From Pelagisphaera sp964404745 (lineage in GTDB: Bacteria; Verrucomicrobiota; Verrucomicrobiia; Opitutales; Opitutaceae), in assembly GCA_964404745.1 (NCBI GenBank), contig CAYOLG010000003.1, positions 62,001-126,000 of the forward strand: a DNA stretch of 64,000 nucleotides, written 5' to 3'. The notes beneath the pieces are model-generated. The model did no database searches, was not told the origin of the DNA, and saw only the letters and a program-made list of their open reading frames with translations. Shown piece by piece: positions 1 through 8,991 of this stretch; the first letter of the stretch is position 1, and each line of letters opens with the position of its first letter. A program made the translations under genes and the position numbers.

Positions 1-508
1 ACCACAAGTGGTAGGGATAATAGTTGTGGGCTATTCTTTGACAATTGTATCCAAAAAACACATCGAAACCTTGGTTTGTGGGATCACCTTCAGATCCCGG
101 GAAGCCTAATCCCCATTTGCCAAATGCCCCCGTAACGTAGCCTTCGCCTTGGAGAACCTCGGCTATGGTCACGCTCTCGGCAGGCATGGCCATTTGCCCT
201 TCAGGCTGTATCTCGAAATTCCCCCGGATAGGCGTGTGGCCCGTGTGCAAGCCGGTCATCAAACTCGATCTGGACGGGGCGCACACCGTGCTTCCAGAAT
301 AATGCTGCGTAAACTGTATTCCCCCTTTGGCAATGCGGTCGATGTTCGGCGTTTGGAAATGCTTTTGACCATAAAGGCTGAGATCTCCCCAGCCGAGATC
401 GTCGGCCAGTATGTAGACAATATTGGGCGGCCGCTCGCCAAATGTGGCTAGAGCAGCGTTCAGACAAAATAGGGCGGCTAGTTGACGAATAAAAACACGG
501 TTTCTCAT
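1..508 (-). CDS. Sulfatase, N-terminal part (cut by window edge)
   Basis: This open frame reads from an ATG at 508 to the left window edge without a stop, so the C-terminus lies outside. A hydrophobic signal peptide (about residues 1-24, ending near TFGE) is followed by the metal-binding start of the alkaline-phosphatase fold (PNIVYILADDLGWGD) and the CAPSRS sulfatase signature, whose Cys would be converted to formylglycine. Later GKWGLG and QGFDVFFGY blocks are typical of type I sulfatases. It probably removes sulfate esters from a polysaccharide in the periplasm or outside the cell. It is divergent from the next sulfatase (starting at 665), with a 156-base gap that could hold both promoters. 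The substrate cannot be told from this part. Confidence 0.9.
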   Translation of the reverse strand, partial: MRNRVFIRQLAALFCLNAALATFGERPPNIVYILADDLGWGDLSLYGQKHFQTPNIDRIAKGGIQFTQHYSGSTVCAPSRSSLMTGLHTGHTPIRGNFEIQPEGQMAMPAESVTIAEVLQGEGYVTGAFGKWGLGFPGSEGDPTNQGFDVFFGYNCQRIAHNYYPYHLW

Positions 509-664
509 AATCAATAGAATCTGCCCTATGAAGCCGATTCCCGGACAAGATGCAAGGGCTTGTCGCCACCTGAAATCTATTGAAATCTAGCCTCCTTTCC
601 CAAATACCTGTCCACCGCTTGCTAATGAGCGAAAATCCGAAGCGCAAATCCGTCGCAACTGTTA

Positions 665-2083
665 ATGAATCATTCAATCCGCCTTACCTCCCTGGCTACC
701 CTCTATTTTTTAGTCCAAGTCGGAGCTGGAAACGCCCACGCCGAAAAGCCCAATTTCGTTTTTCTTCTCGTAGACGATCTAGGATGGATGGGGCTGGGTT
801 GCTACGGGAGCGATTTTCACGAGACCCCCAACATAGACGCCCTCGCCTCATCTGGAGTTCGCTTCACGGACGCTTACGCGGCCTCTCCTGTCTGCTCCCC
901 AACTCGAGCAGCTATAATGACGGGTCGCTATCCATCCCGAGTCGACATCACTGATTGGATACCCGGCCTAGCCGCCAAAAAGCCAAGACTCTCCACTCCT
1001 GAAGACCGGGATAACTTGGCCCTGGAGGAAACCACTATTGCCGAAGCCTTGAAGGAGAAAGGCTATCAGACCTTCTACGCGGGAAAATGGCACTTGGGCG
1101 ACGAGGGGCATTTCCCAGAAGATCAAGGGTTCGATATTAACAAAGGGGGTCACGACAAAGGGAGTCCTCCGGGCGGCTATTACGCTCCTTTCAAGAACCC
1201 CCGGCTTGAGGTTAAGCCCGATGACCACTATTTGACCGATCGGCTTACGGACGAATCAATCGACTTTCTCGACCAGCGCGACGCCTCGCAACCCTTCTTT
1301 CTCTATCTTGCCTACTACACGGTTCATACGCCCATACAAGGTTGCGACCAGTACGACGGCTACTTCGAAGCGAAGGCGCAGGCGCTCGAAGGCCCAGCCA
1401 ACCCTATCGCCGAACACGATGGCCTGACGCATTCCCGGCAGGACAATGCCAAGCTGGCATCGATGACCAAATCTCTCGACGCCAATGTCGGACGCCTGCT
1501 TGCAGCCCTGGAATCGCGAGGATTGGACGAGAATACCGTCGTTGTTTTCACCTCGGACAATGGCGGACTGACGACCAAAGCCACGCCTGGACCAGCATCC
1601 GTCTTGCCACTACGGGCCGGAAAAGGCTGGTGCTACGAAGGAGGTATACGGGTTCCTCTCATCATTCGGGCTCCCGGGGTTAGCCAACCGGGACATATAT
1701 CAAACGAACTGGCGATTAGTATGGATTTTTTCCCTACGATCCTCGAACTCGCTGGCATTGAGGGAATGCCCCGCTTGCACAAAGATGGAATTAGCCTAGT
1801 CAAAGCGATCAAAGGCGAGTCATTGAATCGCGATACACTCTATTGGCACTACCCTCACTATCATGGCTCTACTTGGACGCCCGGAGCCGCCATTCGCTCG
1901 GGCGATTGGAAAGCCATTCAATTTTATCACCATGACAAGGCCGAACTCTACAATCTGAGTTCCGATCTTGGCGAGACCTATGACCTCGCCAAATCGCGGC
2001 CAGAAAAACTCCAAGAGCTCCTCGAGAAACTCAAAGAGCTGCAAAAACAATCGAAAGCCATACTGCCTAAACCGAATGCCTGA
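665..2083 (+). CDS. Secreted type I sulfatase
   Basis: This 472-residue sulfatase has a signal peptide of about 26 residues ending in AHA, then the metal-ligand block PNFVFLLVDDLGW and the formylglycine motif CSPTR within CSPTRAAIMTGRYPSRV. The GKWHLG block and the FTSDNGG metal-binding region complete the usual type I sulfatase set, and the length is normal for the family. The product should be exported and hydrolyse sulfate esters, most likely of a marine polysaccharide. It is divergent from the partial sulfatase at the window edge. No carbohydrate-binding module is visible, and the substrate is unknown. Confidence 0.93.
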   Translation: MNHSIRLTSLATLYFLVQVGAGNAHAEKPNFVFLLVDDLGWMGLGCYGSDFHETPNIDALASSGVRFTDAYAASPVCSPTRAAIMTGRYPSRVDITDWIPGLAAKKPRLSTPEDRDNLALEETTIAEALKEKGYQTFYAGKWHLGDEGHFPEDQGFDINKGGHDKGSPPGGYYAPFKNPRLEVKPDDHYLTDRLTDESIDFLDQRDASQPFFLYLAYYTVHTPIQGCDQYDGYFEAKAQALEGPANPIAEHDGLTHSRQDNAKLASMTKSLDANVGRLLAALESRGLDENTVVVFTSDNGGLTTKATPGPASVLPLRAGKGWCYEGGIRVPLIIRAPGVSQPGHISNELAISMDFFPTILELAGIEGMPRLHKDGISLVKAIKGESLNRDTLYWHYPHYHGSTWTPGAAIRSGDWKAIQFYHHDKAELYNLSSDLGETYDLAKSRPEKLQELLEKLKELQKQSKAILPKPNA

Positions 2084-2417
2084 ATCTAGGAAGAGTTCGA
2101 TCTCCGAGCGGGCAATAAGTTATTCGGATCCCTATGACCCCGGGGCTGCGGGAAGTTCGGTAGCTACCAGATTCCTATCGCATCATGAAGATTTCCCCAT
2201 ACGTCCTTCTTCCGCTTGAAACTCTGCGGCATTGCCCATGCCCAAGCCCTGCAAGCGATCGTAAACGTAGGGCTCGCGCTTGCGCGACACCGCGTATCTT
2301 CTTTTGTAGTAACCCATCGAATTAATTCAGAAAGAGGTCTGACTATAGATTACGCGGCGCGGGCCTAGCATATAAAAGATAGTCTAAAACGCTTCCATCA
2401 ATCGCCCACTACGACCT
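2084..2417. other. Intergenic stretch without a recognisable gene
   Basis: This stretch of about 330 bases lies between a sulfatase and a TctC-type gene, both on the plus strand. I see no convincing reading frame, RNA gene, terminator or repeat. The A+T-rich 3' part just before 2418 is the likely place for the promoter of the next gene. Confidence 0.5.
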
Positions 2418-3362
2418 ATGAAGGTTTTCCTCATCGCCCTTCTTTGTTTTTTAGCCATCGCTACTGCCCTTCAGGGCGCTTACCCGGAAAAGCCAATTCG
2501 CGTCATCGTTCCCACCGCCGCTGGCGGCGGGCATGATACCGTAGCACGCGTTTTCCAACGGACCATCGAGGAGGGCAAACTCCTGAGCGAAAAGCTCGTG
2601 GTCGTGAATATTCCCGGCGCTGGAGGCGCAGTCGGCACGCGGAAGATAAAGGACTCTGCAAATGATGGATACACGATTGGAGTGTGGAATCCAAACGCTC
2701 TGATATCGGCCAAGTTGATGGGGATCACCAACTACGATCATACGGATTACGAGATTATTGCCATGACGGGCTACACTGATCTTGGCATGGGAGTTAAAGA
2801 GGATTCCCCGATCAAGGATTTGAGCGACTTGATTGAACGGGCCAAATTGGAACCGGGCTCTATGAAACTGGCTACGGAAATCGGCACCGCCGCCCACATT
2901 ATTCCCGAGATCCTCGCTGACAAGGGAGGCTTCGAATTCCGAGTCGTCCCTTCAGGAGGCGGGTCTAAACGCCTCGCATCCCTGCTTGGTGGGCACACGG
3001 ACATTAGCCTATTTTCCTCTCTCGCTCTGATCAACTTTCAAGCTTCGGGAATCCGCCCTCTATTACTTTTCTCTGAAGAGCGAACGCCGCTGCTTACAGA
3101 CACGCCAACAGCCTTGGAGAGCGGGATCGCACTAGCTATCAACGAATCGCGCATATGGCTGGCTCCGAAAGGAACAGATAATGCCAAACTCGAAGTGATC
3201 AGAGCCGCTTTGAGAGCCGCTATTGAGACTCCCGACGCCAAGAAACGTCTAGAAGGCCTGGGCATCACCCCGATTTACGGCAATGAAGATTCCGTTCTCT
3301 CCGATATTGACCGCATGCGAGATCTCACGGAGCCGATCATTCCAAAAATTCGCCGCCGGTAG
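2418..3362 (+). CDS. TctC/Bug-family periplasmic solute-binding protein
   Basis: This 314-residue protein has a signal peptide of about 20 residues and then the Bug/TctC signature blocks: KPIRVIVPTAAGGGHDTVAR and, further on, VVNIPGAGGAVGTRKIK. Proteins of this family bind carboxylates for tripartite tricarboxylate transporters. No TctA or TctB membrane gene is next to it, so it is an orphan receptor that may serve a distant TctAB pair or act as a sensor. The gene converges on the symporter gene ending at 3449, with the hairpin at 3410-3437 between them. The ligand is unknown. Confidence 0.85.
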   Translation: MKVFLIALLCFLAIATALQGAYPEKPIRVIVPTAAGGGHDTVARVFQRTIEEGKLLSEKLVVVNIPGAGGAVGTRKIKDSANDGYTIGVWNPNALISAKLMGITNYDHTDYEIIAMTGYTDLGMGVKEDSPIKDLSDLIERAKLEPGSMKLATEIGTAAHIIPEILADKGGFEFRVVPSGGGSKRLASLLGGHTDISLFSSLALINFQASGIRPLLLFSEERTPLLTDTPTALESGIALAINESRIWLAPKGTDNAKLEVIRAALRAAIETPDAKKRLEGLGITPIYGNEDSVLSDIDRMRDLTEPIIPKIRRR

Positions 3363-3409
3363 GGATTCGATTTCGGCAGAACGGCCTTCCTTAGCTATCT
3401 CGACAATGG

Positions 3410-3437
3410 TAGGTCTGCTTGTCCTCAAGCAGACCTA
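3410..3437. repeat. Perfect 12-bp hairpin with GTAG foot (REP-like, possible terminator)
   Basis: TAGGTCTGCTTG (3410-3421), a TCCT loop and CAAGCAGACCTA (3426-3437) form a perfect 12-bp stem. The stem is preceded by G, giving a GTAG foot. It sits between two convergent genes, so it could stop transcription from both sides. It is one of a dispersed family in this window (see also 21849 and 19634). Confidence 0.75.
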
Positions 3438-3448
3438 GCTTCTCTACC

Positions 3449-5035
3449 CTACGCGCTACCTATATGATGCAGGAACGTGTATATCAGAAATACCATTACA
3501 ACGACCGTGAACCCTAGTCCTTTGGCCCAGCTCCAAGCTCCTTCCGTCGCTGGCTTGAGGACAACGTCTTCACGGGACTTTTTCAGAGGATAGACTTTGC
3601 TTAGGATCAACATCAGCGAGCAAATGGTTGCGAAAATAATCGCCGCCACATGAAGCCAGTGCAGGCCAATGGCATCCGCGAAGACGAAATTGGCTAGGGC
3701 GAAAAGGACAATACCGGTGAACAAGGAAATCTTGGCGGCTCGGGTCGAAACGCTTGTCGTCAGCATACCCATGGCGATAATCGCCAAGATCGGCACATTG
3801 GTCACAGCGGCCAGCATTTTCATGAGGGTAAACAAGCTTTCCGCCTTCCCAATGAAGGGGGCTAGGGACATTGCCACCAAGGCCATGATAATGCCAAAGC
3901 GCTTACCGACGCGCACCGTCTCCTCGTCGGTGGCCTCAGGCTTGATCATTCCCCGGTAAATATCCAATCCGAAAAGGGTGGAAGAACTGTGGAGCACACT
4001 ATTGAAGGAGCTCAAGATAGCCCCGAAAATGACCGCCCCAAAGAAACCGACCAGCGCCGGAGGCAAGACTTCGGCAACGAGGCTCGGGTAAGCTAGATCC
4101 TGCTTGGCCAGGTCGGGACCGAACATTTGCAAAGCGATGATTCCCGGCAGCACCAAATAGATTGGTCCCGCCAACTTTAGGCAAGCGGCGATCAATATGC
4201 CTTTCTGACCTTCCTTGAGCGACTTGGCCCCAAATGTCCGCTGAACAATCGACTGGTTGGTGCACCAGTAGTAGATGTTGAGTAGCAACATGCCGGTGAA
4301 CAAGGTGCTGAAAGGGATGTTGTCCCCCTCGGCCCCTAGCGGATCCAATTGCTGAGGGATATCTCGGACGATCGTTCCCCATCCCGCGAAAATATTGCCG
4401 TCTCCCAGAGCCGCTAATCCCAACACTGGAATCATCAATCCACCGACCAGCAAGCCAAGACCATTGATCGAATCGGAGATGGCAACCGCTCTCAATCCGC
4501 CGAAAACAGCGTAAATGCCTCCAGCGATGCCTATGGCCCAAACCATTATCCAGGTGGCTGCAGTATCGCTCACACCTAGCAGCCCGGGTACATCGAAAAG
4601 CGTGTTCATGCCGATCGCCCCCGAATAAAGCACAAACGGGAGCAGGTTGGTCACTAGAGAGAACATGAAAACCGCCCCCAGAAACTGGCGCGTCTGCTTA
4701 TCGAAACGCCGTTCCAAGAACTGCGGCACCGTGGCAATTTGCCCTTTCCAATATCTCGGAAAGGCGTAAAGTGCCATGACTACCATACCGATGGCAGCGA
4801 TGACTTCCCAGGCGATCACTTGGGCTCCGTGCGTGTAGGCATTCCCGTTGAGGCCGATCAATTGCTCCGTCGAGAGATTCGTCAGCATCAAGGATCCAGC
4901 GATCACCCAACCGGTTAGCATATTGCCAGCCAAGAAGTAACTTTTGCCATGAGCGTGGTCGTCCTTGTGGGTCTTCAGATAGGAAATGACCGCCACGAGA
5001 CCGGTAAAGGCGATGAAGGAAAACAGGGAGAACAT
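3449..5035 (-). CDS. Sodium:solute symporter (SSS family)
   Basis: This 528-residue, highly hydrophobic protein has about 13-14 predicted membrane segments. The N-terminal part carries the SSS core (LAGNMLTGWVIAGSLMLTN, then LIGLNGNAYTHG), and the region around FPRYWKGQIATVPQFLERRF matches sugar and other solute symporters of the SGLT type. It should import a small solute with sodium across the inner membrane. The aldose 1-epimerase gene lies upstream on the same strand, which favours a sugar as substrate. The two are separated by a GTAG-foot inverted repeat (5131-5241). The substrate assignment is inference. Confidence 0.88.
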   Translation of the reverse strand: MFSLFSFIAFTGLVAVISYLKTHKDDHAHGKSYFLAGNMLTGWVIAGSLMLTNLSTEQLIGLNGNAYTHGAQVIAWEVIAAIGMVVMALYAFPRYWKGQIATVPQFLERRFDKQTRQFLGAVFMFSLVTNLLPFVLYSGAIGMNTLFDVPGLLGVSDTAATWIMVWAIGIAGGIYAVFGGLRAVAISDSINGLGLLVGGLMIPVLGLAALGDGNIFAGWGTIVRDIPQQLDPLGAEGDNIPFSTLFTGMLLLNIYYWCTNQSIVQRTFGAKSLKEGQKGILIAACLKLAGPIYLVLPGIIALQMFGPDLAKQDLAYPSLVAEVLPPALVGFFGAVIFGAILSSFNSVLHSSSTLFGLDIYRGMIKPEATDEETVRVGKRFGIIMALVAMSLAPFIGKAESLFTLMKMLAAVTNVPILAIIAMGMLTTSVSTRAAKISLFTGIVLFALANFVFADAIGLHWLHVAAIIFATICSLMLILSKVYPLKKSREDVVLKPATEGAWSWAKGLGFTVVVMVFLIYTFLHHIGSA

Positions 5036-5130
5036 AGGGAGAAAGGGCTGGGATTTAAGGGAGCGGTTCGAAACGCATCACAAAAACGGCCCAGCTTGCC
5101 CCGTTCGGCAAGATTTTAATTTGAGCCGAA

Positions 5131-5241
5131 GGGGCCTCGCTTGCGGCGACCGCGTTGCCAGAGCTCTAACTTATTCTGAGGTCGCCGCCATGCGACAAGC
5201 TCATGGCCCCGAGGCTCTCGAGCGGGTGAGCGCCGCCCCTA
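5131..5241. repeat. Nested inverted repeat ending in CCCTAC (REP/BIME-like)
   Basis: GGGGCC (5131-5136) pairs with GGCCCC (5205-5210), and inside it GGCGACC (5145-5151) pairs with GGTCGCC (5180-5186). The right flank ends CGCCGCCCCTAC, which on the minus strand starts with GTAGGGGCGGCG, the same GTAG foot seen in the other dispersed hairpins. It lies between the epimerase and symporter genes. Confidence 0.55.
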
Positions 5242-5276
5242 CAAAATCTCGAATCTAATAGACGCCATACAATCCA

Positions 5277-6413
5277 CTACCTCACGCTAAAGCGGTAAGC
5301 GGTCCTGGTATTGTAGATTTCGCCGGGCTTTAGCGTTGTCGAAGGGAAGTTTGGATGGTTCGGCGAGTCCGGGTAGTGTTGCGTTTCCAGGCAGAATCCT
5401 GTGCGGTAATCGTAGAGGACGCCACTTTTACCGACGATAGATCCATCGAGGAAATTGCCGCTGTAGTATTGGATTCCTGGTTCTTCCGTCCACACTTCCA
5501 TGTAACGTCCATTGGAGGGTTCGTAGACACTGGCTGCCAATTCCATTTCTTCGCCTTCCCGATTGAGTACCCAGTTGTGATCATATCCACCCCCGAGCTC
5601 AATCTGCGGATGGTCATCATCTATGCGATCCCGTGGCTTGGTCGGCTCTCTAAAATCAAAGGGCGTACCTGCCACGGGAAGCAGCTCACCCGTCGGCACC
5701 ATTTGAGCCGTAATCGGCGTGATATAATCGGCTTTGATCATCAGTTCATGATCCAGCGGTATACCCACACCTTCGCCGTTCAGGTTGAAATACGAGTGGT
5801 GGGTCAGATTAATAACGGTGGTTTCGTCGGTAGTCGCTCGGTAAGCCACCTCCAAGGCGTTCTCGTTCGTCAAGCGATAGATAACGCGAATTCGAATGTT
5901 CCCTGGATAGCCCTCCGCCCCGTCTGGATGAACATAGGTCAACACGAGAACTGCGGCGTTGTTCGCCACAATCGGTCGAGCGCTCCAAAGGACCTTATCC
6001 AATCCCCTCTCTCCGCCGTGCAAATGAACCGGAACCCCTCCTGCCTCGCTATTGGTCGTTACTTGGTACTCACTCCCATCGAGTTCGAACTTCCCACCCT
6101 TAATTCGGTTTCCGTAAATGCCCACGATGGCCCCAAAGTAAGGGGTCGCTTTCAGATAACCTTCCAGATTGTCGTAACCGAGAACGACGTCTTCTAGGCG
6201 GCCTAGGCGGTCAGGCACCAGCAATCGCGTAACAATGCCGCCGTAGTTAGTGATGTCCGCCGACATCCCATTGGCATTGGTGAGCGTGTAGAGGTGAACC
6301 GCCTCCCCACCCGGGAGTTCGCCAAAACGTTTCATGCTTACTGAACACTCGATCGCGAAAACCACGCTGGAAACCAGCAGAGCAGAAAGACCAAAAGCAG
6401 CTATCTTTATCAT
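5277..6413 (-). CDS. galM: Secreted aldose 1-epimerase (galactose mutarotase family)
   Basis: This 378-residue protein interconverts alpha and beta anomers of aldoses. The family landmarks are visible: ITNYGGIVTRLLVPDR near the start, YGNRIKGGKFELDG, the substrate-binding HLHGG, the catalytic His region LTHHSYFNLNG, and the catalytic Glu in FCLETQHYPDSPN. An N-terminal hydrophobic stretch (about residues 1-20) suggests export, which is common for this enzyme in polysaccharide degraders. It is upstream of an SSS symporter on the same strand, so the pair may condition and import a sugar released from a polysaccharide. The exact sugar is not known. Confidence 0.92.
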   Translation of the reverse strand: MIKIAAFGLSALLVSSVVFAIECSVSMKRFGELPGGEAVHLYTLTNANGMSADITNYGGIVTRLLVPDRLGRLEDVVLGYDNLEGYLKATPYFGAIVGIYGNRIKGGKFELDGSEYQVTTNSEAGGVPVHLHGGERGLDKVLWSARPIVANNAAVLVLTYVHPDGAEGYPGNIRIRVIYRLTNENALEVAYRATTDETTVINLTHHSYFNLNGEGVGIPLDHELMIKADYITPITAQMVPTGELLPVAGTPFDFREPTKPRDRIDDDHPQIELGGGYDHNWVLNREGEEMELAASVYEPSNGRYMEVWTEEPGIQYYSGNFLDGSIVGKSGVLYDYRTGFCLETQHYPDSPNHPNFPSTTLKPGEIYNTRTAYRFSVR

Positions 6414-6704
6414 TTTGAAACAATTTGAGCTATTCTGAAAGGCTCGTACCCGTTCGGCTACAAGTTTTTTCCGAAAATCTTAGAATATTTCGTAATCCGA
6501 TTTATTTTTATTAAATGCCTTATCACCAGGAACTTATGGCTATTAATTCCCTGAAAAACCGGGGAGCTCCCCAAAAATTTCAACCCTGTAATCCAGCCGA
6601 CCGGCTTCTGTAATTCTACTGTGGTTTACTCAATACAAGCAAAACGAAGAACACCTTCTTCGATCCCTTGAAACCAAAAATTAAACAACTGGAGAAATCA
6701 CAAA

Positions 6705-7157
6705 ATGAATAACAAGAAAATCATCACCGCTTTGACCGCAGCTACGATCGTCGCCTCTTCCGCATTCGCCGGAATCGGCCACAAGGACGGGAAGTCCTCC
6801 CTCCGCAATCCGGAAAACATTGTCGCCCTGATGGTAGGCTATCACGACACCAACCAAGATGGACGCCTTGATACCGTAGAGCTCGCCAAATCAATCGAAG
6901 CCCTCTACGAGCTTCGGAACGACGCCATCGTCAATCGCCGCGAAGCTCTGGTCGCCGATGGGATCATCTCGCCTGTCGAAGCCGATAAGGGGGTCGTCAC
7001 CCTCTCATTTCTTCCTGAAGACGGGGCTGCGATTCTGATGAACCGGGCGGATGCCAATCAGGACAACGCCCTAGAAGCTGCAGAGCTTTTACAGTCACGC
7101 GAAGTGTGGCGGGAGCTAAATCTGGGCGCTCGCCCCTACTTCATCCGCCGTTCGTAA
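6705..7157 (+). CDS. Small secreted EF-hand protein
   Basis: This 150-residue protein has a clean signal peptide (MNNKKIITALTAATIVASSA, cleaved near AFA) and two EF-hand calcium loops: DTNQDGRLDTVE, with D/N/D/G/D/E at the canonical ligand positions, and DANQDNALEAAE. A GGAG ribosome site lies about 11 bases before the ATG, and a strong terminator follows at 7222, so it is a one-gene unit. The 290-base leader is A+T-rich and contains the short palindrome GGGGAGCTCCCC. It probably binds calcium in the periplasm or outside the cell. Its role is unknown. Confidence 0.85.
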   Translation: MNNKKIITALTAATIVASSAFAGIGHKDGKSSLRNPENIVALMVGYHDTNQDGRLDTVELAKSIEALYELRNDAIVNRREALVADGIISPVEADKGVVTLSFLPEDGAAILMNRADANQDNALEAAELLQSREVWRELNLGARPYFIRRS

Positions 7158-7221
7158 GCTAACACTTTAGAAAGGACTAGGCGTTTGGGGGAATGCGCAG
7201 TCCATAGGGAAAAAGGGAACT

Positions 7222-7256
7222 AAGGCCGGGGGCGAATATCGCTTCCGGCCTTTTAT
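7222..7256 (+). terminator. Rho-independent terminator after the EF-hand gene
   Basis: AAGGCCGG (7222-7229) pairs with CCGGCCTT (7245-7252), with an inner GCGA/TCGC stem in the loop and a T-rich tail (TTTTAT). It is placed 65 bases after the EF-hand stop codon and before the convergent adenosyltransferase gene, so it may serve both directions. Confidence 0.8.
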
Positions 7257-7316
7257 CTTATGCAGTTTCTCTGATAACAGCCGATCTCAAGCAATTTCAG
7301 CTCGTTCCTCAAAAAA

Positions 7317-7892
7317 CTACGTCCTCTTTTCAACGAACAGATGCCAGCGCTCTTCATCGATGCCGCGCTCTCGCATCGCTTGACGCGATAGCTTGAAAAG
7401 CAGATCGGAGAGCCGATTGATGAAAGCGAGTATGGATGGATCAACAGAATCCAACTGGTTCAAGGTAGCCAATCGGCGCTCTGCCCGACGAACTTGGGCC
7501 CGACATAGATGACACAGGGCCGAAATTTCACCGCCTCCCGGAAGCAGGAAATACTCGGTTTCGGAATCTAAAGATTCCTCAATCGTTTCCATCCAAGCCT
7601 CCATCCATTCAGCTGATCCTTCTGGCAAAGGCACTCTCGGCTTCGGCTCGTGACGAGATGGCGTGGCCACATGGGACATCAGATTCATCATTTCCGTTTG
7701 AATACGACGCAAACCAGATTCCCAGAAGTGCTCCGCTTCGAGTTTCGAACGCAGCAAGCCCAAGGCGCAATTGGCCTCATCCAAATCCCCAAGACACTCG
7801 ATGCGCGGGTCGTCCTTCGCCACACGCTCGCCGCCAACGATCGAGGTCGTTCCACCATCGCCTTGCTTTGTAGTAATCTTGCCTTTCATCAC
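7317..7892 (-). CDS. PduO-type ATP:cob(I)alamin adenosyltransferase
   Basis: This 191-residue cytoplasmic enzyme transfers the adenosyl group of ATP to cob(I)alamin to make adenosylcobalamin. The PduO family marks are present: the N-terminal ATP loop KITTKQGDGGTTS, the RAQVRRAERR helix, and FINRLSDLLFKLSRQ near the C-terminus. The length is normal. It is the last gene of the corrinoid uptake operon, 67 bases after the ATPase gene, which fits activation of imported B12 to coenzyme. It should be under the control of the riboswitch at 13375-13490. Confidence 0.93.
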   Translation of the reverse strand: MMKGKITTKQGDGGTTSIVGGERVAKDDPRIECLGDLDEANCALGLLRSKLEAEHFWESGLRRIQTEMMNLMSHVATPSRHEPKPRVPLPEGSAEWMEAWMETIEESLDSETEYFLLPGGGEISALCHLCRAQVRRAERRLATLNQLDSVDPSILAFINRLSDLLFKLSRQAMRERGIDEERWHLFVEKRT

Positions 7893-7959
7893 TTTATATT
7901 CAACTCAATCATTTATAAACTTTCCCGAAACCTATTTTGGATGCCGTTTCGGTCGATGC

Positions 7960-8991
7960 CTAAAGTAAGGTATCGGACTTCTCCGTCCCTCTTATCCAAC
8001 CAATGAGATCTTCCAACATGGTGAACGACTTGGGTAGGCCGCTAAAGACGGCCTGGTACAATGGATCTCCGTTGGCATCGGAGCTAACAGTGATTTCGAG
8101 TTCGGCTTTTTCACTATGGCGCGAGCCGAATCCGATTCTCTCCAGCGCTCGACGGGCCCAATGAAACGCTTCCCCCTGCCCAGTTATTCGAACAAATCTA
8201 CCGGGTTTCCCCCGCACCTGGAAGCCGCCCGATTCCGAGTCCCATTGGAAAAAGTCGCCAGAGAACAGTTTGGCTATGCTTCCTCGCAAAGCTAAGTCCT
8301 CTGGGATACCCGTCGTGAGGGAGCCTTCCGAATCCATGAGCCATAGCTTGTCCGCGCAGCTCAGGGATAGCTCGAGATCGTGCGACGAGGCTAGTACCGC
8401 CAACTCTTGATAATGAGCCAGTTCTCGCAAGATGTTGACGATCTCTACACGCCTGGGTAGGTCTACAAACGCTGTTGGTTCATCTAACAATAATACCTTC
8501 GCTTCCTGCGCCAAAGCCCGGGCGATTAGGGCCTTTTGTTTCTCGCCATCGCTGATCTCTCCAAAACGGCGTGTCGCCAGATTCTGTATACCCATAGTAT
8601 CAATAGCCCAGTCGACTCGAGCTCTATCATCCGTACTCAGTCTCCCCGCCAATCCCGTATACGGATGCCTCCCCAATGCCACGAGGCTGTATACCGAGAG
8701 CATGGTTCCCGGTAGGGAATCGGTTAGAACAACGCTTACTCGACGGGCCCGCTCTTTGGGCGCCATATCTAGTAGTCGATATCCGTTCAGCAAAATCTCT
8801 CCCCCCTTAGGCTCGTCAATTCCGGCAAGCGTTCGGATCAAGGTGGATTTCCCCACGCCATTCGGACCCAGAAGACTGACGAATTCTCCCGACTCGAGCT
8901 TCAATGACAAATTATCTGCAACGGACCGTCGGCTTTCTTTGTATCCGATCGATACTGACCGCGCTTCCAAAGCTGGGCTTCGATTACTCAT
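7960..8991 (-). CDS. btuD: Corrinoid/iron-siderophore ABC transporter ATPase with C-terminal extension
   Basis: The frame stays open further upstream, but the ATG at 8991 (MSNRSPALEARSVSIGYK) overlaps the permease stop as ATGA, so I take this start, giving 343 residues. Walker A is GPNGVGKST, the signature region is ISDGEKQKALIARALAQ, Walker B is VLLLDEPTAFVD, and the H-loop is SSHDLEL. The ATPase domain ends near residue 250. The remaining 90 or so residues form an extension that Escherichia coli BtuD lacks. Operon position between permease and adenosyltransferase genes points to vitamin B12 rather than iron import. FecE-like specificity remains possible from sequence alone. Confidence 0.88.
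   Translation of the reverse strand: MSNRSPALEARSVSIGYKESRRSVADNLSLKLESGEFVSLLGPNGVGKSTLIRTLAGIDEPKGGEILLNGYRLLDMAPKERARRVSVVLTDSLPGTMLSVYSLVALGRHPYTGLAGRLSTDDRARVDWAIDTMGIQNLATRRFGEISDGEKQKALIARALAQEAKVLLLDEPTAFVDLPRRVEIVNILRELAHYQELAVLASSHDLELSLSCADKLWLMDSEGSLTTGIPEDLALRGSIAKLFSGDFFQWDSESGGFQVRGKPGRFVRITGQGEAFHWARRALERIGFGSRHSEKAELEITVSSDANGDPLYQAVFSGLPKSFTMLEDLIGWIRGTEKSDTLL

Noticed and set aside
201..677. 158-residue minus-strand frame overlapping the edge sulfatase
   Set aside because: The true sulfatase frame in another register (start 508) has the signal peptide and CAPSRS motif; this one has no family features.
5355..6197. 280-residue plus-strand frame opposite the epimerase gene
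   Set aside because: It is antisense to galM, whose active-site motifs are all present on the other strand. It has no motif or ribosome site of its own.
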